Notes under the pieces: model-generated
Seen by the model: the letters and a program-made list of their open reading frames with translations, nothing else
What the model was told of the DNA's origin: nothing
The model's database searches: none
Position numbers and translations under genes: made by a program
Shown: in pieces, positions 50,721-60,000 of the stretch
How the letters are laid out: every line of letters starts with the position of its first letter
Numbering within the stretch: the stretch's first letter is position 1
From: Plantibacter sp050587525
GTDB lineage: Bacteria > Actinomycetota > Actinomycetes > Actinomycetales > Microbacteriaceae
Assembly: GCF_050587525.1 (NCBI RefSeq)
Contig: NZ_JBOBFT010000001.1
Coordinates: 682,001 to 746,000, forward strand
Reading direction: 5' to 3'
Length of the DNA stretch: 64,000 nucleotides

Positions 50721-51245
50721 CTAGCCGTAAGTATCGCGTGGACCACGCCCAGGAATCGACCTGGGGCCTCTTTTCCAGGACGGTGCACCGGGCCCTTGGA
50801 AACGGATCGAGTCGACCCCGGCGTCCGGATACCGTTCCGCGATCTTCACGAGGAGTTCATGACGCATGAGACGCAGCTGGGTCGCCCAGGCCGTCGACTC
50901 GCACTGGACGACGAGCACACGATCGGTGATCGAGACCGGTTCGGAGTGCTTGGCGGTCTCGTCGCCGGAGAGCTGGGACCAGTTGGAGAGCAACTCGTGC
51001 TGCGCGAGAGGCGAGTCCCAGCCGAGGCGCGTCGTCAGGTTGTCGATGACGTCGCCGAGTCCGCGAGGGTCGCGGCCGACGCCGTACGGCACCGAGTCCT
51101 CCGTCCGGGCCGCGGCGCGTTCACGCCTGGCACGGTCACGGGAGACGCGTTCGCCGCCGAAGAGTTCTTTGAACCGGCCGTAGACGGAGAGTGCGAGTTC
51201 CGCGGAGGATTCGTCGGTGCGGTCGAACCTGCCGGCATCACTCAT
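50721..51245 (-). CDS. dciA: DciA/DUF721-family replication protein
   Basis: The 174-residue protein contains the DUF721 domain: LLSNWSQLSGDETAKHSEPVSITDRVLVVQCESTAWATQLRLM. DciA-type proteins load the replicative helicase DnaB in bacteria lacking DnaC/DnaI. The ATG at 51245 overlaps the recF stop by eight bases. The order recF-dciA-gyrB is standard in actinobacteria. Confidence 0.9.
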   Translation of the reverse strand: MSDAGRFDRTDESSAELALSVYGRFKELFGGERVSRDRARRERAAARTEDSVPYGVGRDPRGLGDVIDNLTTRLGWDSPLAQHELLSNWSQLSGDETAKHSEPVSITDRVLVVQCESTAWATQLRLMRHELLVKIAERYPDAGVDSIRFQGPGAPSWKRGPRSIPGRGPRDTYG

Positions 51246-52488
51246 CGCGCTCACCATCCTCGTCATCGCTCACGACGCCCTCCGCGGCCGGAGCCGGTTC
51301 GACGTCATCGCCTGCCTCGATGATACGTCCGGCCTCGATGTGGACGACGTGCGCACGGAACTCCTCCGGGACATCGTCGAAGACCGCGGCCGTGATGATG
51401 ACCTGGTCGTAGACCGAGACGGCTGCCGCGAGTCGTGCACGACGACGGGTGTCGAGCTCCGCGAAGACGTCGTCGAGGATGAGCACGGGGTCGCCGAGCG
51501 ACGAGTCTGCGCGGAGCAGTTCCGCGGAGGCCAGCTTCGCGGCGAGGGCGAACGACCAGGACTCGCCGTGGCTGGCGTAACCCTTGACCGGCAGGCCGTT
51601 GAGCCCGAAGAACACGTCGTCGCGGTGCGGGCCGACGAGGGTGAGACCGCGATCGAGTTCCGCGGAACGCTTGGCGGCGAGAGCCTCGCGGAACCGATCG
51701 GCCACGACCGCGATGTCGGCGAGGTCCGCAGCGGCGGCGGGAGATGCGTCGTCGTCACCCGCTGCAGTCTCGTCTTCCGCATCCGAGCCGGTGATGCTGA
51801 GCACCGGGATCAGCACCGGGCCGTGGTCGTCGCCCGCGACGGCCGCGTATGCACCGCGAAGCGGTTCTGCCAATTTTTTCACGAGCCGCACTCGTTCGGC
51901 GATGATCTCGGAGCCGTACTGCACGAGCCGTTCGTCCCACACGTCGAGGGTCGCGAGCGGACCGTCCTTGAGACCACGGGAGCGCGCGGACTTCAGCAGG
52001 GAGTTGCGCTGTTTGAGGGATCGCTCGTAATCCGACATCACGCCCGCGAGTCGAGGCGTCCGCTGGACGAGCAGTTGATCGATGAACCGGCGCCTGGCGG
52101 ACGGGTCGCCGCGCACGATCAAAAGGTCCTCCGGTGCGAACAGAACCGTCGAGACGTACCGCGGGAGCTCACGCGGTTTGATCTGCGACCGGTTGACCTG
52201 TGCACGGTTCGCGGATCCGCGATTCAGCTGCACCTCGGCGAGGAGTTCGCGTTCGTGGTGGGCGATGCGGATGCGGATGATCGCGGCATCGGCCCCATGA
52301 CGGATGAGCGCCTGGTCCGAGGAGACCCGATGGGACCCGAGCGTGCTCAGGTAGCCGATGGCCTCGACGAGGTTCGTCTTGCCCTGCCCGTTGCGACCCA
52401 CGAACAGGTTGGGGCCGGGTTCGAGAGCCACGTCGACCGCCGCATAGTTGCGGTAGTCGGTGAGGTTCACATGCCGCACGATCACCAC
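51238..52488 (-). CDS. recF: DNA repair ATPase RecF
   Basis: The 416-residue SMC-like ATPase has Walker A GRNGQGKTN (31-39), a C-terminal VLILDDVFAELD Walker B and a signature motif region (ASHGESWSFALAAKLA). RecF helps load RecA at gaps. The start is a GTG at 52488 with AGGGTG upstream. It is slightly longer than usual because of a Glu/Asp/Ala insertion near residue 240 (DAEDETAAGDDDASPAAAAD). Confidence 0.95.
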   Translation of the reverse strand: MVIVRHVNLTDYRNYAAVDVALEPGPNLFVGRNGQGKTNLVEAIGYLSTLGSHRVSSDQALIRHGADAAIIRIRIAHHERELLAEVQLNRGSANRAQVNRSQIKPRELPRYVSTVLFAPEDLLIVRGDPSARRRFIDQLLVQRTPRLAGVMSDYERSLKQRNSLLKSARSRGLKDGPLATLDVWDERLVQYGSEIIAERVRLVKKLAEPLRGAYAAVAGDDHGPVLIPVLSITGSDAEDETAAGDDDASPAAAADLADIAVVADRFREALAAKRSAELDRGLTLVGPHRDDVFFGLNGLPVKGYASHGESWSFALAAKLASAELLRADSSLGDPVLILDDVFAELDTRRRARLAAAVSVYDQVIITAAVFDDVPEEFRAHVVHIEAGRIIEAGDDVEPAPAAEGVVSDDEDGERDE

Positions 52489-52514
52489 GTCACCCTACCG
52501 TGGCCCACCGACCG

Positions 52515-52536
52515 CCCTTCGACAGGCTCAGGGACC
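52515..52536 (-). repeat. REP-like unit 5
   Basis: Reverse-oriented exact copy of the 22-base unit between gnd and recF. Confidence 0.8.
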
Positions 52537-52583
52537 GAGCTCGGGTCACTCGACGCAGCGAACCGGTCACTGAAAGGCAGAAA

Positions 52584-52633
52584 CCCGGTCACTGAGCCTG
52601 TCGAAGTGCACTTCGACAGGCTCAGTGACCGGG
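52584..52633. repeat. 50-bp perfect palindrome built from two REP-like units
   Basis: Each 25-base arm contains CACTGAGCCTGTCGAAGTG and the other arm is its exact reverse complement with no spacer. It lies between the ends of gnd and recF and could act as a terminator. Confidence 0.85.
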
Positions 52634-52701
52634 GATTCGGCTCAAGTGGCGGGTGTTCGGCTCAGTGACCGGGCACGACGCCCGGCGACCAGGACGGCTG
52701 C

Positions 52702-53592
52702 CTAGTCTTCGGCTTTCTTGACCGCGTGGCCACCGAACTGGTTGCGCAGAGCGGCGACGGCCTTCATCGCGGGCGAGTCCTCCTGGCGGGAGACGAAGCG
52801 GGCGAAGATCGACGCGGAGATCGTGGGGACGGGAACCGCATTGTCGATGGCTTCCTCGATCGTCCAACGGCCTTCACCGGAGTCCTCGACGTAGCCTTCG
52901 ATGTCCTCGAACTCCGGGTCCTCCTCGAGCGCACGAACGAGCAGTTCGAGCAACCAGGAGCGGACGACGGTTCCGCGCTGCCACGCCTTGAACGTGCCGG
53001 GCACGTCCTTGATGATGTCCGAACGAGCGTCGAGGAGCTCGTAGCCCTCGGCGTACGCCTGCATGAGCGCGTACTCGATGCCGTTGTGCACCATCTTCGC
53101 GTAGTGGCCAGCGCCGACCTCGCCGACGTGGACGAAGCCTTCTTCGCGCGGGCCCTCAGGACGCAGAGCGTCGAAGACGGGCATGACGCGCTCGACCTGG
53201 GCGGCGGAACCGCCGACCATGAGGCCGTAGCCGTTCTCGAGGCCCCAGACGCCGCCGGAGACGCCGGCGTCGATGTAGTCGATGCCCTTCTTCGACAGCA
53301 GTGCGGCGTGTTTGAAGTCTTCCGTGAAGCGGCTGTTGCCGCCGTCGATCACGAGGTCACCCTCATCGAGCAGCTCGTTGAGCTCTTCGACGACGGAGTC
53401 GGTGACGGCACCGGCCGGCACCATGATCCAGACGGTGCGAGGGGCGGGAAGCGCTGCGACCAGCTCTTCCACGGTGGCCACATCGGTCACCTCGGGGTTG
53501 CGGTCGAAACCGGTGACCTCGATCCCTTTTTCGCGAAGGCGGGCACGCATGTTGTTGCCCATCTTGCCGAGACCGATGAGTCCGATGTGCAT
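52702..53592 (-). CDS. gnd: 6-phosphogluconate dehydrogenase, decarboxylating (short form)
   Basis: The 296-residue protein has GLIGLGKMGNNM (NAD(P)-binding loop at the N-terminus), VIDGGNSRF, the catalytic SGGVWG and K in HYAKMVHNGIEY. It belongs to the short GndA/YqeC-type family of about 300 residues rather than the 470-residue form. It makes ribulose-5-phosphate, CO2 and NAD(P)H in the pentose phosphate pathway. Its place between dnaN and recF is a hallmark of actinobacteria such as Microbacteriaceae. Confidence 0.95.
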   Translation of the reverse strand: MHIGLIGLGKMGNNMRARLREKGIEVTGFDRNPEVTDVATVEELVAALPAPRTVWIMVPAGAVTDSVVEELNELLDEGDLVIDGGNSRFTEDFKHAALLSKKGIDYIDAGVSGGVWGLENGYGLMVGGSAAQVERVMPVFDALRPEGPREEGFVHVGEVGAGHYAKMVHNGIEYALMQAYAEGYELLDARSDIIKDVPGTFKAWQRGTVVRSWLLELLVRALEEDPEFEDIEGYVEDSGEGRWTIEEAIDNAVPVPTISASIFARFVSRQEDSPAMKAVAALRNQFGGHAVKKAED

Positions 53593-53608
53593 GATGATCC
53601 TTTGTATG

Positions 53609-54760
53609 TCAGCGCAGCAGCAGGTTGGGCTGCAGCAGGTACTTGTAGCTGTCAGCGCCCGGCTGATCCTTCGAGGACTGGCTTGTGATGAGCATCGGCC
53701 CGGGCTTGTTCGTGTTCTCGGTCTTGGTGAACGAGAAACGCACGAATTCGCTGCGGACGGCCGTGAGGCCGTCGATCAGGAACTGTGGCTTCAGTGAGAG
53801 CACGATGTCGTCGCCGGTGAGGAGGGCGTCAATGCCTTCCGAGGCCTGCGCCTGCTCGGAACCGATGGCTTCAAGCGTGAGGCCGTCGATGGTGAATGTG
53901 AATCGGAGGGCGGCTTCTCGTTCGAGGACGAGCGAGACACGTCTCGTCGCTTCGATGAGTTCCGCGGTGTTGATGATCGCGTAGTTGTCGACGACCTCGG
54001 GGAAGAGTCGCTTGACCGGCGGGAAGTTGCCCTTGATGAGCAACGAGGTGACGGTCTTGCGGTCTGCGCGGAACGCGATGAGCTCGCGGTCGTCGCGGTT
54101 GGTGATCGCCACGTTGATCGTGCCGCTGTGGCCGAAGGTCTTGCCGACCTCCTGCAGGGTCCGCGCGGGGACGAGTGCGGTCACGGTCTCGCTGGAACCG
54201 GTGCCGGTGCCTGCGTCCCAGTCGATCTCGCGGACGGCCACGCGGTAGCGGTCCGTGGCGACGAGGCTGAGGCTCGTGTCCGAGACTTCGAGCTGCACGC
54301 CCGTGATGACCGGGGTGACGTCGTCACGGCTTGCCGCGACGGCGACCTGGCTGACGGCCGTCGCGAACTCCTCAGCGGGGACGAGACCGAAGTCGGCGTC
54401 CACCTGCGGGATCGTGGGGTACTCCTCGACGGGCATCGAGCCGAGGGTGAAGCTCGCGGAGCCGCACGTGACCTGGATGCGGTTCTCATCCTTGCTGAAG
54501 CGCACGGGAGCGTTCGGGAGACGGCTGGCGATCTCCGAGAGCAGGCGGCCGTTGACGAGTGCCGTGCCGGCTTCCTCGACCTCGGCCTGGATCTCCGTCT
54601 GGCTGGACACTTCGTAGTCGAAGGACGACAGGACGAGCCCGTTGTCGTTCGCTTCGATCAGGATGCCGTTCAGGATGGGCAGTGTCGGACGCTGCGGCAG
54701 AAGTTTCACCGCGAACGAGACCGCCTCGCTGAAGACATCACGGTTGACACTGAATCGCAC
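53609..54760 (-). CDS. dnaN: DNA polymerase III beta clamp
   Basis: The 383-residue protein is the three-domain sliding clamp: MRFSVNRDVFSEAV start, RPTLPILNGILIEA, DRYRVAVREI, and the C-terminal end. It keeps the replicative polymerase on DNA. It follows dnaA after the origin region and precedes gnd by 16 bases. Confidence 0.97.
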   Translation of the reverse strand: MRFSVNRDVFSEAVSFAVKLLPQRPTLPILNGILIEANDNGLVLSSFDYEVSSQTEIQAEVEEAGTALVNGRLLSEIASRLPNAPVRFSKDENRIQVTCGSASFTLGSMPVEEYPTIPQVDADFGLVPAEEFATAVSQVAVAASRDDVTPVITGVQLEVSDTSLSLVATDRYRVAVREIDWDAGTGTGSSETVTALVPARTLQEVGKTFGHSGTINVAITNRDDRELIAFRADRKTVTSLLIKGNFPPVKRLFPEVVDNYAIINTAELIEATRRVSLVLEREAALRFTFTIDGLTLEAIGSEQAQASEGIDALLTGDDIVLSLKPQFLIDGLTAVRSEFVRFSFTKTENTNKPGPMLITSQSSKDQPGADSYKYLLQPNLLLR

Positions 54761-55256
54761 GACAAGACCCCTGTCCTCAGTTACACGATGACGTCACCAA
54801 TGCTAGTGGGTGCGGCTCCGAGTCCAGTGATCCAGTGGCGAGACAGTGGGCATCGCCCGCTGTGGAGAAGCCCCGCTGGGGAAAGGTTGCTTCAGGGGAG
54901 ATCGATTAATTAACGGTTAACAGTCTTAACCGGTGTGGAAACTGTGGATAACTCGGTCGATCCCGCTGAATCATTGGGAACTACAGGGTTGTAGCTTGTA
55001 CACGCGGTGTGGGAACTGGGGTGCCGGGGTGTGGCGCCGAGGCCCCGTCGGTCCGAGTTCACTCACAAGCAGAGCCGATTCATCCACATCTCTCCACAAG
55101 TTATCCACAGCTGTGAACAGCCGACTGTGGAATCGACGCGGATCGTCTCCACAGGCTCGTTTCGTCTCAGGGCTTCTGAGCGAACGAAATCGGGCCTTCC
55201 GCGGCGCCGAAGCTCGCGAAAGGCCCAAAACGTGCTCCAGGAACGCTTGTGCCGAA
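54761..55256. other. Replication origin region (oriC) between dnaA and dnaN
   Basis: The stretch of about 500 bases holds exact DnaA boxes TGTGGATAA at 54943-54951 and TTATCCACA at 55101-55109, with near matches at 54861-54869 and 55080-55088. An AT-rich patch (ATTAATTAACGGTTAACAG, 54906-54924) could be the unwinding element. The position between dnaA and dnaN supports an origin. Confidence 0.8.
55192..55226 (-). terminator. Terminator of dnaA
   Basis: GGGCCTTCCGCG pairs with CGCGAAAGGCCC (11 of 12), 31 bases after the dnaA stop. Confidence 0.65.
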
Positions 55257-56681
55257 TCAGGACCCGTAGCGCAGGTTCTGCTTGATCCGGCTCGTCAATT
55301 CGGTCACCTGGTTGTAGATCGAACGCTTCTCCTGCATCAGATCCGTGATCTTGCGATTCGCGTACATGACCGTCGTGTGGTCGCGGTTGCCGAACAGCTG
55401 ACCGATCTTCGGCAATGACAGATTCGTGAGCTCACGGCACAGGTACATCGCGATCTGACGCGCCGTCGCCACGGCCTGCGACCGGCTCGACCCGTAGAGG
55501 TCGTCGACCGTGAGCTTGAAGTAGTCAGCCGTCGTGTTGATGATGTCGATCGGCGAGATGACGTTGTCGTCGTCGAGGCTGATGACGTCCTTCAGGACGG
55601 TCTGCGCCAACCCCATGTCCACCGCGGTGCGATTGAGGCTCGCGAACGCCACGACCCGGATGAGCGTGCCCTCCAGTTCGCGGATGTTGCTCGACACCTT
55701 CGTGGCGATGAACTCGAGCACCTCGTCCGGGATGTGCAGCTTCTCGTTCTGCGCCTTCTTGCGGAGGATCGCGATACGCGTTTCGAGGTCGGGGGCCTGC
55801 ACGTCCGTGATGAGACCCCACTCGAAGCGGGATCGCATCCGCTCCTCGAAGCCCGTGAGCGCCTTCGGCGGCAGGTCGCTCGTGATGACCACCTGCTTGT
55901 TGTGGTCGTGGAGCGTGTTGAAGGTGTGGAAGAACGCCTCCTGCGTCTCCGCCTTCCCCTGGAGGAACTGGATGTCGTCGATCAGGAGGATGTCGATGTC
56001 GCGGTACCTCGACTGGAAGAACGAGCCGCGGTTGTTGGCGATCGAGTTGATGAAGTCGTTCGTGAACTCCTCGCTCGACACGTAGCGGACGCGGATGCCG
56101 GCGTAGAGGTTCATGGCGTAGTGGCCGATGGCGTGCAGGAGGTGCGTCTTGCCCAGACCGGAGTCGCCGTAGATGAAGAGCGGGTTGTACGCCTTGGCCG
56201 GCGCTTCCGCGACAGCCACCGCGGCCGCATGCGCGAAGCGGTTCGACTGGCCGATGACGAAGTTGTCGAAGCTGTACTTCGGATTCAGTCGGGTGTCGTT
56301 CTCCCTCGCGGGGAGTGTGGGCGTCGGCGTGAGCTCCGGCTGCGCGTACTCCATGGGAGCCGCGACGGGCTCCGGGTGCTGGAACGCCTGCTCGTACTGC
56401 TCCTCCACGATCTCGGGATTCACGACGATCGCGTAGTTGTTCACCGGACCGCCGTCGACGATCGTGGACAATGCGCTGACGATGGGAGCGCGCATGCGCT
56501 GGTTGAGCATGCCCATCGTGAACTCGTTGGGCACCTCGAGGTAGAACGTCCCGCCCATGATGCCCTTCGGCACCACCAGATTCAGGAACCCGCGAAGAGG
56601 CGGGGTGACGCGGTCGTCGACCGCCAGGATCTCGAGCACCGATTGCCAGGTCCCAGCGATCGCATCATCGGCGTCCGACAT
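55257..56681 (-). CDS. dnaA: Chromosomal replication initiator DnaA
   Basis: The 474-residue protein has domain I (WQSVLEIL), a short linker, the AAA+ domain with Walker A YGDSGLGKTH and Walker B ILLIDDIQFL, and domain IV with the DNA-binding signature NRDHTTVMYANRKI. The ATG at 56681 (MSDADDAIAG) follows GGGGAG closely; the longer frame from 56780 would cross a DnaA box region. DnaA opens the origin by binding the boxes on both sides of its own gene. Confidence 0.97.
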   Translation of the reverse strand: MSDADDAIAGTWQSVLEILAVDDRVTPPLRGFLNLVVPKGIMGGTFYLEVPNEFTMGMLNQRMRAPIVSALSTIVDGGPVNNYAIVVNPEIVEEQYEQAFQHPEPVAAPMEYAQPELTPTPTLPARENDTRLNPKYSFDNFVIGQSNRFAHAAAVAVAEAPAKAYNPLFIYGDSGLGKTHLLHAIGHYAMNLYAGIRVRYVSSEEFTNDFINSIANNRGSFFQSRYRDIDILLIDDIQFLQGKAETQEAFFHTFNTLHDHNKQVVITSDLPPKALTGFEERMRSRFEWGLITDVQAPDLETRIAILRKKAQNEKLHIPDEVLEFIATKVSSNIRELEGTLIRVVAFASLNRTAVDMGLAQTVLKDVISLDDDNVISPIDIINTTADYFKLTVDDLYGSSRSQAVATARQIAMYLCRELTNLSLPKIGQLFGNRDHTTVMYANRKITDLMQEKRSIYNQVTELTSRIKQNLRYGS

Positions 56682-57007
56682 GTTCTCCCCACACTTGTTC
56701 ACAGGTTCATCCACAGGGTCTGCCCTGTGATTCCGGGGCTTTTGGCGGAAAAGACCGCACTCTGTGCATAACCCGAGCACTCACGCTAACAACATGGTGG
56801 CCGAGTCCCAAATCACTGTACGACCGGCCTGCGTGTCACTGCTAGCCTTTCTGGGAATCCTGTGGATAATCGATCTTTTGGGTGCAGCCGGTTTGACCTG
56901 CGTCACTTCAGGCCGTAGCTTTAATCAGTTGACTTCTGCCCGCGGGCACCTTTCCGTACCCTGCTGCCGCCTGTGCAGCGGTGAGTCATGATCCGGAGAT
57001 CAAAAAT
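56682..57007. promoter_or_regulatory. dnaA-rpmH intergenic region with DnaA boxes and rpmH promoter
   Basis: An exact box TGTGGATAA lies at 56861-56869, with weaker ones at about 56703 and 56764, so dnaA is probably autoregulated. A promoter for rpmH reads TTGACC at 56893-56898, 17 bases, then TAGCTT at 56916-56921. Confidence 0.6.
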
Positions 57008-57145
57008 ATGAGCAAGAGAACGTTCCAGCCGAACAACCGCCGTCGTGCCAAGAAGCACGGCTTCCGTCTGCGGATGCGCACGCGCGCCGGCCGCTCGATC
57101 CTGTCGGCCCGCCGGGCCAAGGGTCGCACGGAACTTTCCGCGTAG
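57008..57145 (+). CDS. rpmH: 50S ribosomal protein L34
   Basis: The 45-residue basic protein begins MSKRTFQPNNRRRAKKHGFR and ends LSARRAKGRTELSA, the full L34 sequence pattern. It is part of the large ribosomal subunit. It opens the rightward operon rpmH-rnpA-yidD-yidC-jag-rsmG. Confidence 0.98.
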   Translation: MSKRTFQPNNRRRAKKHGFRLRMRTRAGRSILSARRAKGRTELSA

Positions 57146-57151
57146 CACCCG

Positions 57152-57511
57152 GTGCTCACCAAGGCGAACCGGATCACCGCCGCTGACGACTACCGAGGGG
57201 TAGTTCGTCGTGGGGTCCGGTTCGTCGGGGCGAACACAGTGCTGTACGTACGCAAGAACCCGGAGGGCGGTCAGCCGCGCTTCGGGTTCATTGTCGCGAA
57301 AACCGTGGGGAATGCCGTGACACGCAACCTGGTCAGACGCCGCTTGAAGGCGATCTGTTTCAGCAGTCTTGCGTCGAGCGCGCCCGGTTCCGACATCGTG
57401 ATCCGCGCCTTGCCGCCTTCGGCGACCGCTCCGTGGCCGGATCTCGATGCCGAGGTCCGTCGATCCCTGCGCAAGAGCGGCACGCTCCAGAACACCGGTT
57501 CGCCGGTATGA
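57152..57511 (+). CDS. rnpA: Ribonuclease P protein component
   Basis: The 119-residue basic protein has FGFIVAKTVGNAVTRNLVRRRLKAI, with the RNxxxRR signature of the RNase P protein that binds the catalytic RNA. A GTG start lies seven bases after rpmH. The stop overlaps yidD (ATGA). Confidence 0.95.
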   Translation: MLTKANRITAADDYRGVVRRGVRFVGANTVLYVRKNPEGGQPRFGFIVAKTVGNAVTRNLVRRRLKAICFSSLASSAPGSDIVIRALPPSATAPWPDLDAEVRRSLRKSGTLQNTGSPV

Positions 57512-57819
57512 ACGACGTGATCTCCACGGCTGTGCTGCTGCCCCGGAATGCGGCCGTCCTGGTCCTCCGCGGGTACCGCGCCGCGATCTCCCCGCTCTAC
57601 GGCGATGTCTGCCGGTACTATCCCAGCTGCTCCGCGTACGCTTTGGGTGCTGTCCAACAGCACGGCGTCGTCATCGGTTCGGCCATGGCGGCGGCGCGCA
57701 TCGCCCGTTGTCACCCGTGGGCGGCGCCGCGCTTCGATGAAGTGCCGCCGAAGAAGAATTTCCGTTACAGCGTGACGCCACACGGATTTGTAGTGAACCC
57801 GAGCCACGGAAAGGGCTGA
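57508..57819 (+). CDS. yidD: Membrane protein insertion efficiency factor YidD
   Basis: The 103-residue protein has LRGYRAAISPLYGDVCRYYPSCSAYALGAVQQHG and ARCHPWAAPRFDEVP, the YidD pattern with its conserved cysteines. It supports YidC-dependent insertion. It overlaps rnpA by four bases and precedes yidC by eight. Confidence 0.95.
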   Translation: MNDVISTAVLLPRNAAVLVLRGYRAAISPLYGDVCRYYPSCSAYALGAVQQHGVVIGSAMAAARIARCHPWAAPRFDEVPPKKNFRYSVTPHGFVVNPSHGKG

Positions 57820-57827
57820 CCCGCACG

Positions 57828-58805
57828 ATGGACATTATCGGCACACTTCTCTGGCCGCTCAAGTGGGCGGTCGAATTGCTCCTGGTGGGCTGGCACCTGC
57901 TGTGGACGGCCATCGGGCTCGACCCTGCAGCCGGCATCACCTGGGTGCTGTCGATCGTGGGCCTCGTGCTCGTGGTCCGTGCCGCCCTGATCCCGCTGTT
58001 CATCAAGCAGATCAAGAGCCAGCGCAAGATGCTCGAGATCGCACCGCAGATGAAGAAGGTGCAGGAGAAGTACAAGGGCAAGCGCGACCAGGCCAGCCGT
58101 GAGGCGATGTCGCGCGAGACCATGGACCTCTACAAGAAGCACGGGACGTCGCCGGTCAGCGGCTGTCTCCCCCTGCTCGTGCAGATGCCGATCTTCTTCG
58201 CCCTGTTCTCCGTGCTCAACGACGCCCAGAAGAGCAAGGCCGGCGTCGGCCCCCTCAACGAGACGCTCGCCGTGCAGTTCGGCGACGCGAACCTCTTCGG
58301 CATCGCTCCGCTCCACACGAGCATGCAGGCCGCATTCGCCGCCTCCCCCGTCAACTGGGCCGTCGTCATCATCGCCGGCATCATGGTCGTCCTCATGACC
58401 TCGTCGCAGTTCATCACGCAGCTGCAGATCGTCTCGAAGAACATGTCGGCCGAGACCAAGGCCAGCCCGCAGTTCAAGCAGCAGCGGATCCTCCTCTACA
58501 TCCTCCCCTTCGTGTTCCTGTTCTCGGGCTTCGCGTTCCCCCTCGGCGTCATGTTCTACTGGCTCACCTCGAACATCTGGACGATGATCCAGCAGTTCCT
58601 GGTCATCCGGAACATGCCGACGCCGGGTTCCGAGGCCGCAAAGGCCCGTGAAGAACGCCTCGCTCGGAAGGGCAAGCTCGTCAACCCCAACGGTGAGATC
58701 ATCGTGGTGGGCGAAACGACGCCGGAGACGAAGAAGACCACGCAGCGCCAGCAGCCCATGGGCAAGGCGCGTGCGAAGAAGCAGACCGACGGACGAGACA
58801 AGTAG
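57828..58805 (+). CDS. yidC: Membrane protein insertase YidC
   Basis: The 325-residue protein has no long periplasmic domain, as in Gram-positive bacteria, and shows the insertase core: GITWVLSIVGLVLVVRAALIPLFIKQI, GCLPLLVQMPIFFALFSVL and PLGVMFYWLTSNIWTMIQQ. It inserts proteins into the membrane with or without SecYEG. The basic C-terminal tail (KARAKKQTDGRDK) may bind ribosomes. Confidence 0.96.
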   Translation: MDIIGTLLWPLKWAVELLLVGWHLLWTAIGLDPAAGITWVLSIVGLVLVVRAALIPLFIKQIKSQRKMLEIAPQMKKVQEKYKGKRDQASREAMSRETMDLYKKHGTSPVSGCLPLLVQMPIFFALFSVLNDAQKSKAGVGPLNETLAVQFGDANLFGIAPLHTSMQAAFAASPVNWAVVIIAGIMVVLMTSSQFITQLQIVSKNMSAETKASPQFKQQRILLYILPFVFLFSGFAFPLGVMFYWLTSNIWTMIQQFLVIRNMPTPGSEAAKAREERLARKGKLVNPNGEIIVVGETTPETKKTTQRQQPMGKARAKKQTDGRDK

Positions 58806-58813
58806 GAGTATCC

Positions 58814-59323
58814 GTGACTGACCAGGAACTGGCCGAAGCACAGGTCGAGGCGCCCGCGCCCACCATCACGCAGCTCGAAGAAGAGGGCGACGTCGCCGCG
58901 GACTACATCGAGGAGTTCCTCGATATCTGCGACATCGACGGTGACATCGACATCGATGCCCGCAACGGTCGCGCGTACGTGTCCGTCGACTCCCCCACCG
59001 AGAGCAACCTGCGTCTCCTGTCGCGTCCCGACACGGTCAACGCGTTGCAGGAACTGACGCGCCTCGCGGTGCAGAACCGCACGGGATCGTTCTCACGTCT
59101 GATCCTCGACATCGGCGGATCACGTGAAGCTCGCCAGCAGGAGCTCGGTGCTCTTGTCGACCGCGCGATCGAGCGCATCGAGGCCGGCTCGACCGAGGCT
59201 GCGCTGCCCCCGATGTCGAGCTACGAGCGCAAGCTGGTCCACGATGTCGTTTCTGGTCGGGGATTCGTCTCTGAATCGCACGGCGAGGGCCGCGACCGCC
59301 ACACGGTCATCACCCGTTCTTGA
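58814..59323 (+). CDS. jag: Jag/KhpB-type RNA-binding protein (KH-R3H)
   Basis: The 169-residue protein has a KH region (GDIDIDARNGRAYVSV, LRLLSRPDTVNALQELTRLAV) and a C-terminal R3H motif (PPMSSYERKLVHDVV). It binds RNA and is linked to cell-wall growth in Gram-positive bacteria. A GTG start lies eight bases after yidC. Confidence 0.92.
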   Translation: MTDQELAEAQVEAPAPTITQLEEEGDVAADYIEEFLDICDIDGDIDIDARNGRAYVSVDSPTESNLRLLSRPDTVNALQELTRLAVQNRTGSFSRLILDIGGSREARQQELGALVDRAIERIEAGSTEAALPPMSSYERKLVHDVVSGRGFVSESHGEGRDRHTVITRS

Positions 59324-59327
59324 GCAC

Positions 59328-59343
59328 CGTTCCACGTGAAACA
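59328..59343. other. Degenerate parS-like site at the rsmG start
   Basis: CGTTCCACGTGAAACA matches the parS consensus TGTTTCACGTGAAACA at 14 of 16 positions and directly precedes the ATG of rsmG. Confidence 0.6.
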
Positions 59344-60000
59344 ATGACTGCTCTCGAGACGCTCGAACCGGAGCCCGCGGAGGCCGCAGCCCTCTTCGGC
59401 GACGAGATCGAGCGAGGACGCGCATTTGCGACGAACCTTGCGACGCACGGTGAGCCTCTTGGTCTCGTCGGACCGCTCGAACTCCCCCGCCTGTGGACCC
59501 GTCACATTCTGAACTGCGCGATCGTCGCGCCGCTGCTGCGTCCCGGACGCGTCGGCGACGTCGGCTCCGGCGCTGGTCTGCCGGGGCTTGTGCTTGCGAT
59601 CGCCCGCCCCGACGTGCACATGGTGCTCATCGAGCCGATGGAGCGTCGCATTGCGTGGCTCAACGATCAGGTCGCCGAACTCGGGCTGCAGAATGTCACC
59701 GTGACCAGGGCTCGAGCCGAAGACGCCGGCCTCACGGAGCCGCTCGACCAGGTCACCGCTCGAGCTGTCAGCGCCCTTCGCAAGCTCCTCCCCCTCACTG
59801 CTCCCCTGCTCCGCAGCGGTGGCGAGCTGGTGCTCATGAAGGGTGCCGGCGCTCAGGCCGAGGTCGATGCGTCGACGAAGGAACTCCGGAAGTACAAGGT
59901 GACCGACGTCCGCGTCGAGACACTCGGTGAAGGTGTTCTCGCCGAACCGACCCGGGTGATCCTCGGCACGGTTCGCGCTCCTCGTCACGCCGCGGAGTAG
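59344..60000 (+). CDS. rsmG: 16S rRNA (guanine-N7) methyltransferase RsmG
   Basis: The 218-residue protein has the SAM motif GDVGSGAGLPGLVLA and the RsmG region RHILNCAIVAPLL. It methylates G527 of 16S rRNA (E. coli numbering). The ATG at 59344 is used; a TTG at 59320 in frame would add eight residues encoded by the parS-like site. In most actinobacteria parA and parB follow; here 4 kb without genes follows instead. Confidence 0.94.
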   Translation: MTALETLEPEPAEAAALFGDEIERGRAFATNLATHGEPLGLVGPLELPRLWTRHILNCAIVAPLLRPGRVGDVGSGAGLPGLVLAIARPDVHMVLIEPMERRIAWLNDQVAELGLQNVTVTRARAEDAGLTEPLDQVTARAVSALRKLLPLTAPLLRSGGELVLMKGAGAQAEVDASTKELRKYKVTDVRVETLGEGVLAEPTRVILGTVRAPRHAAE

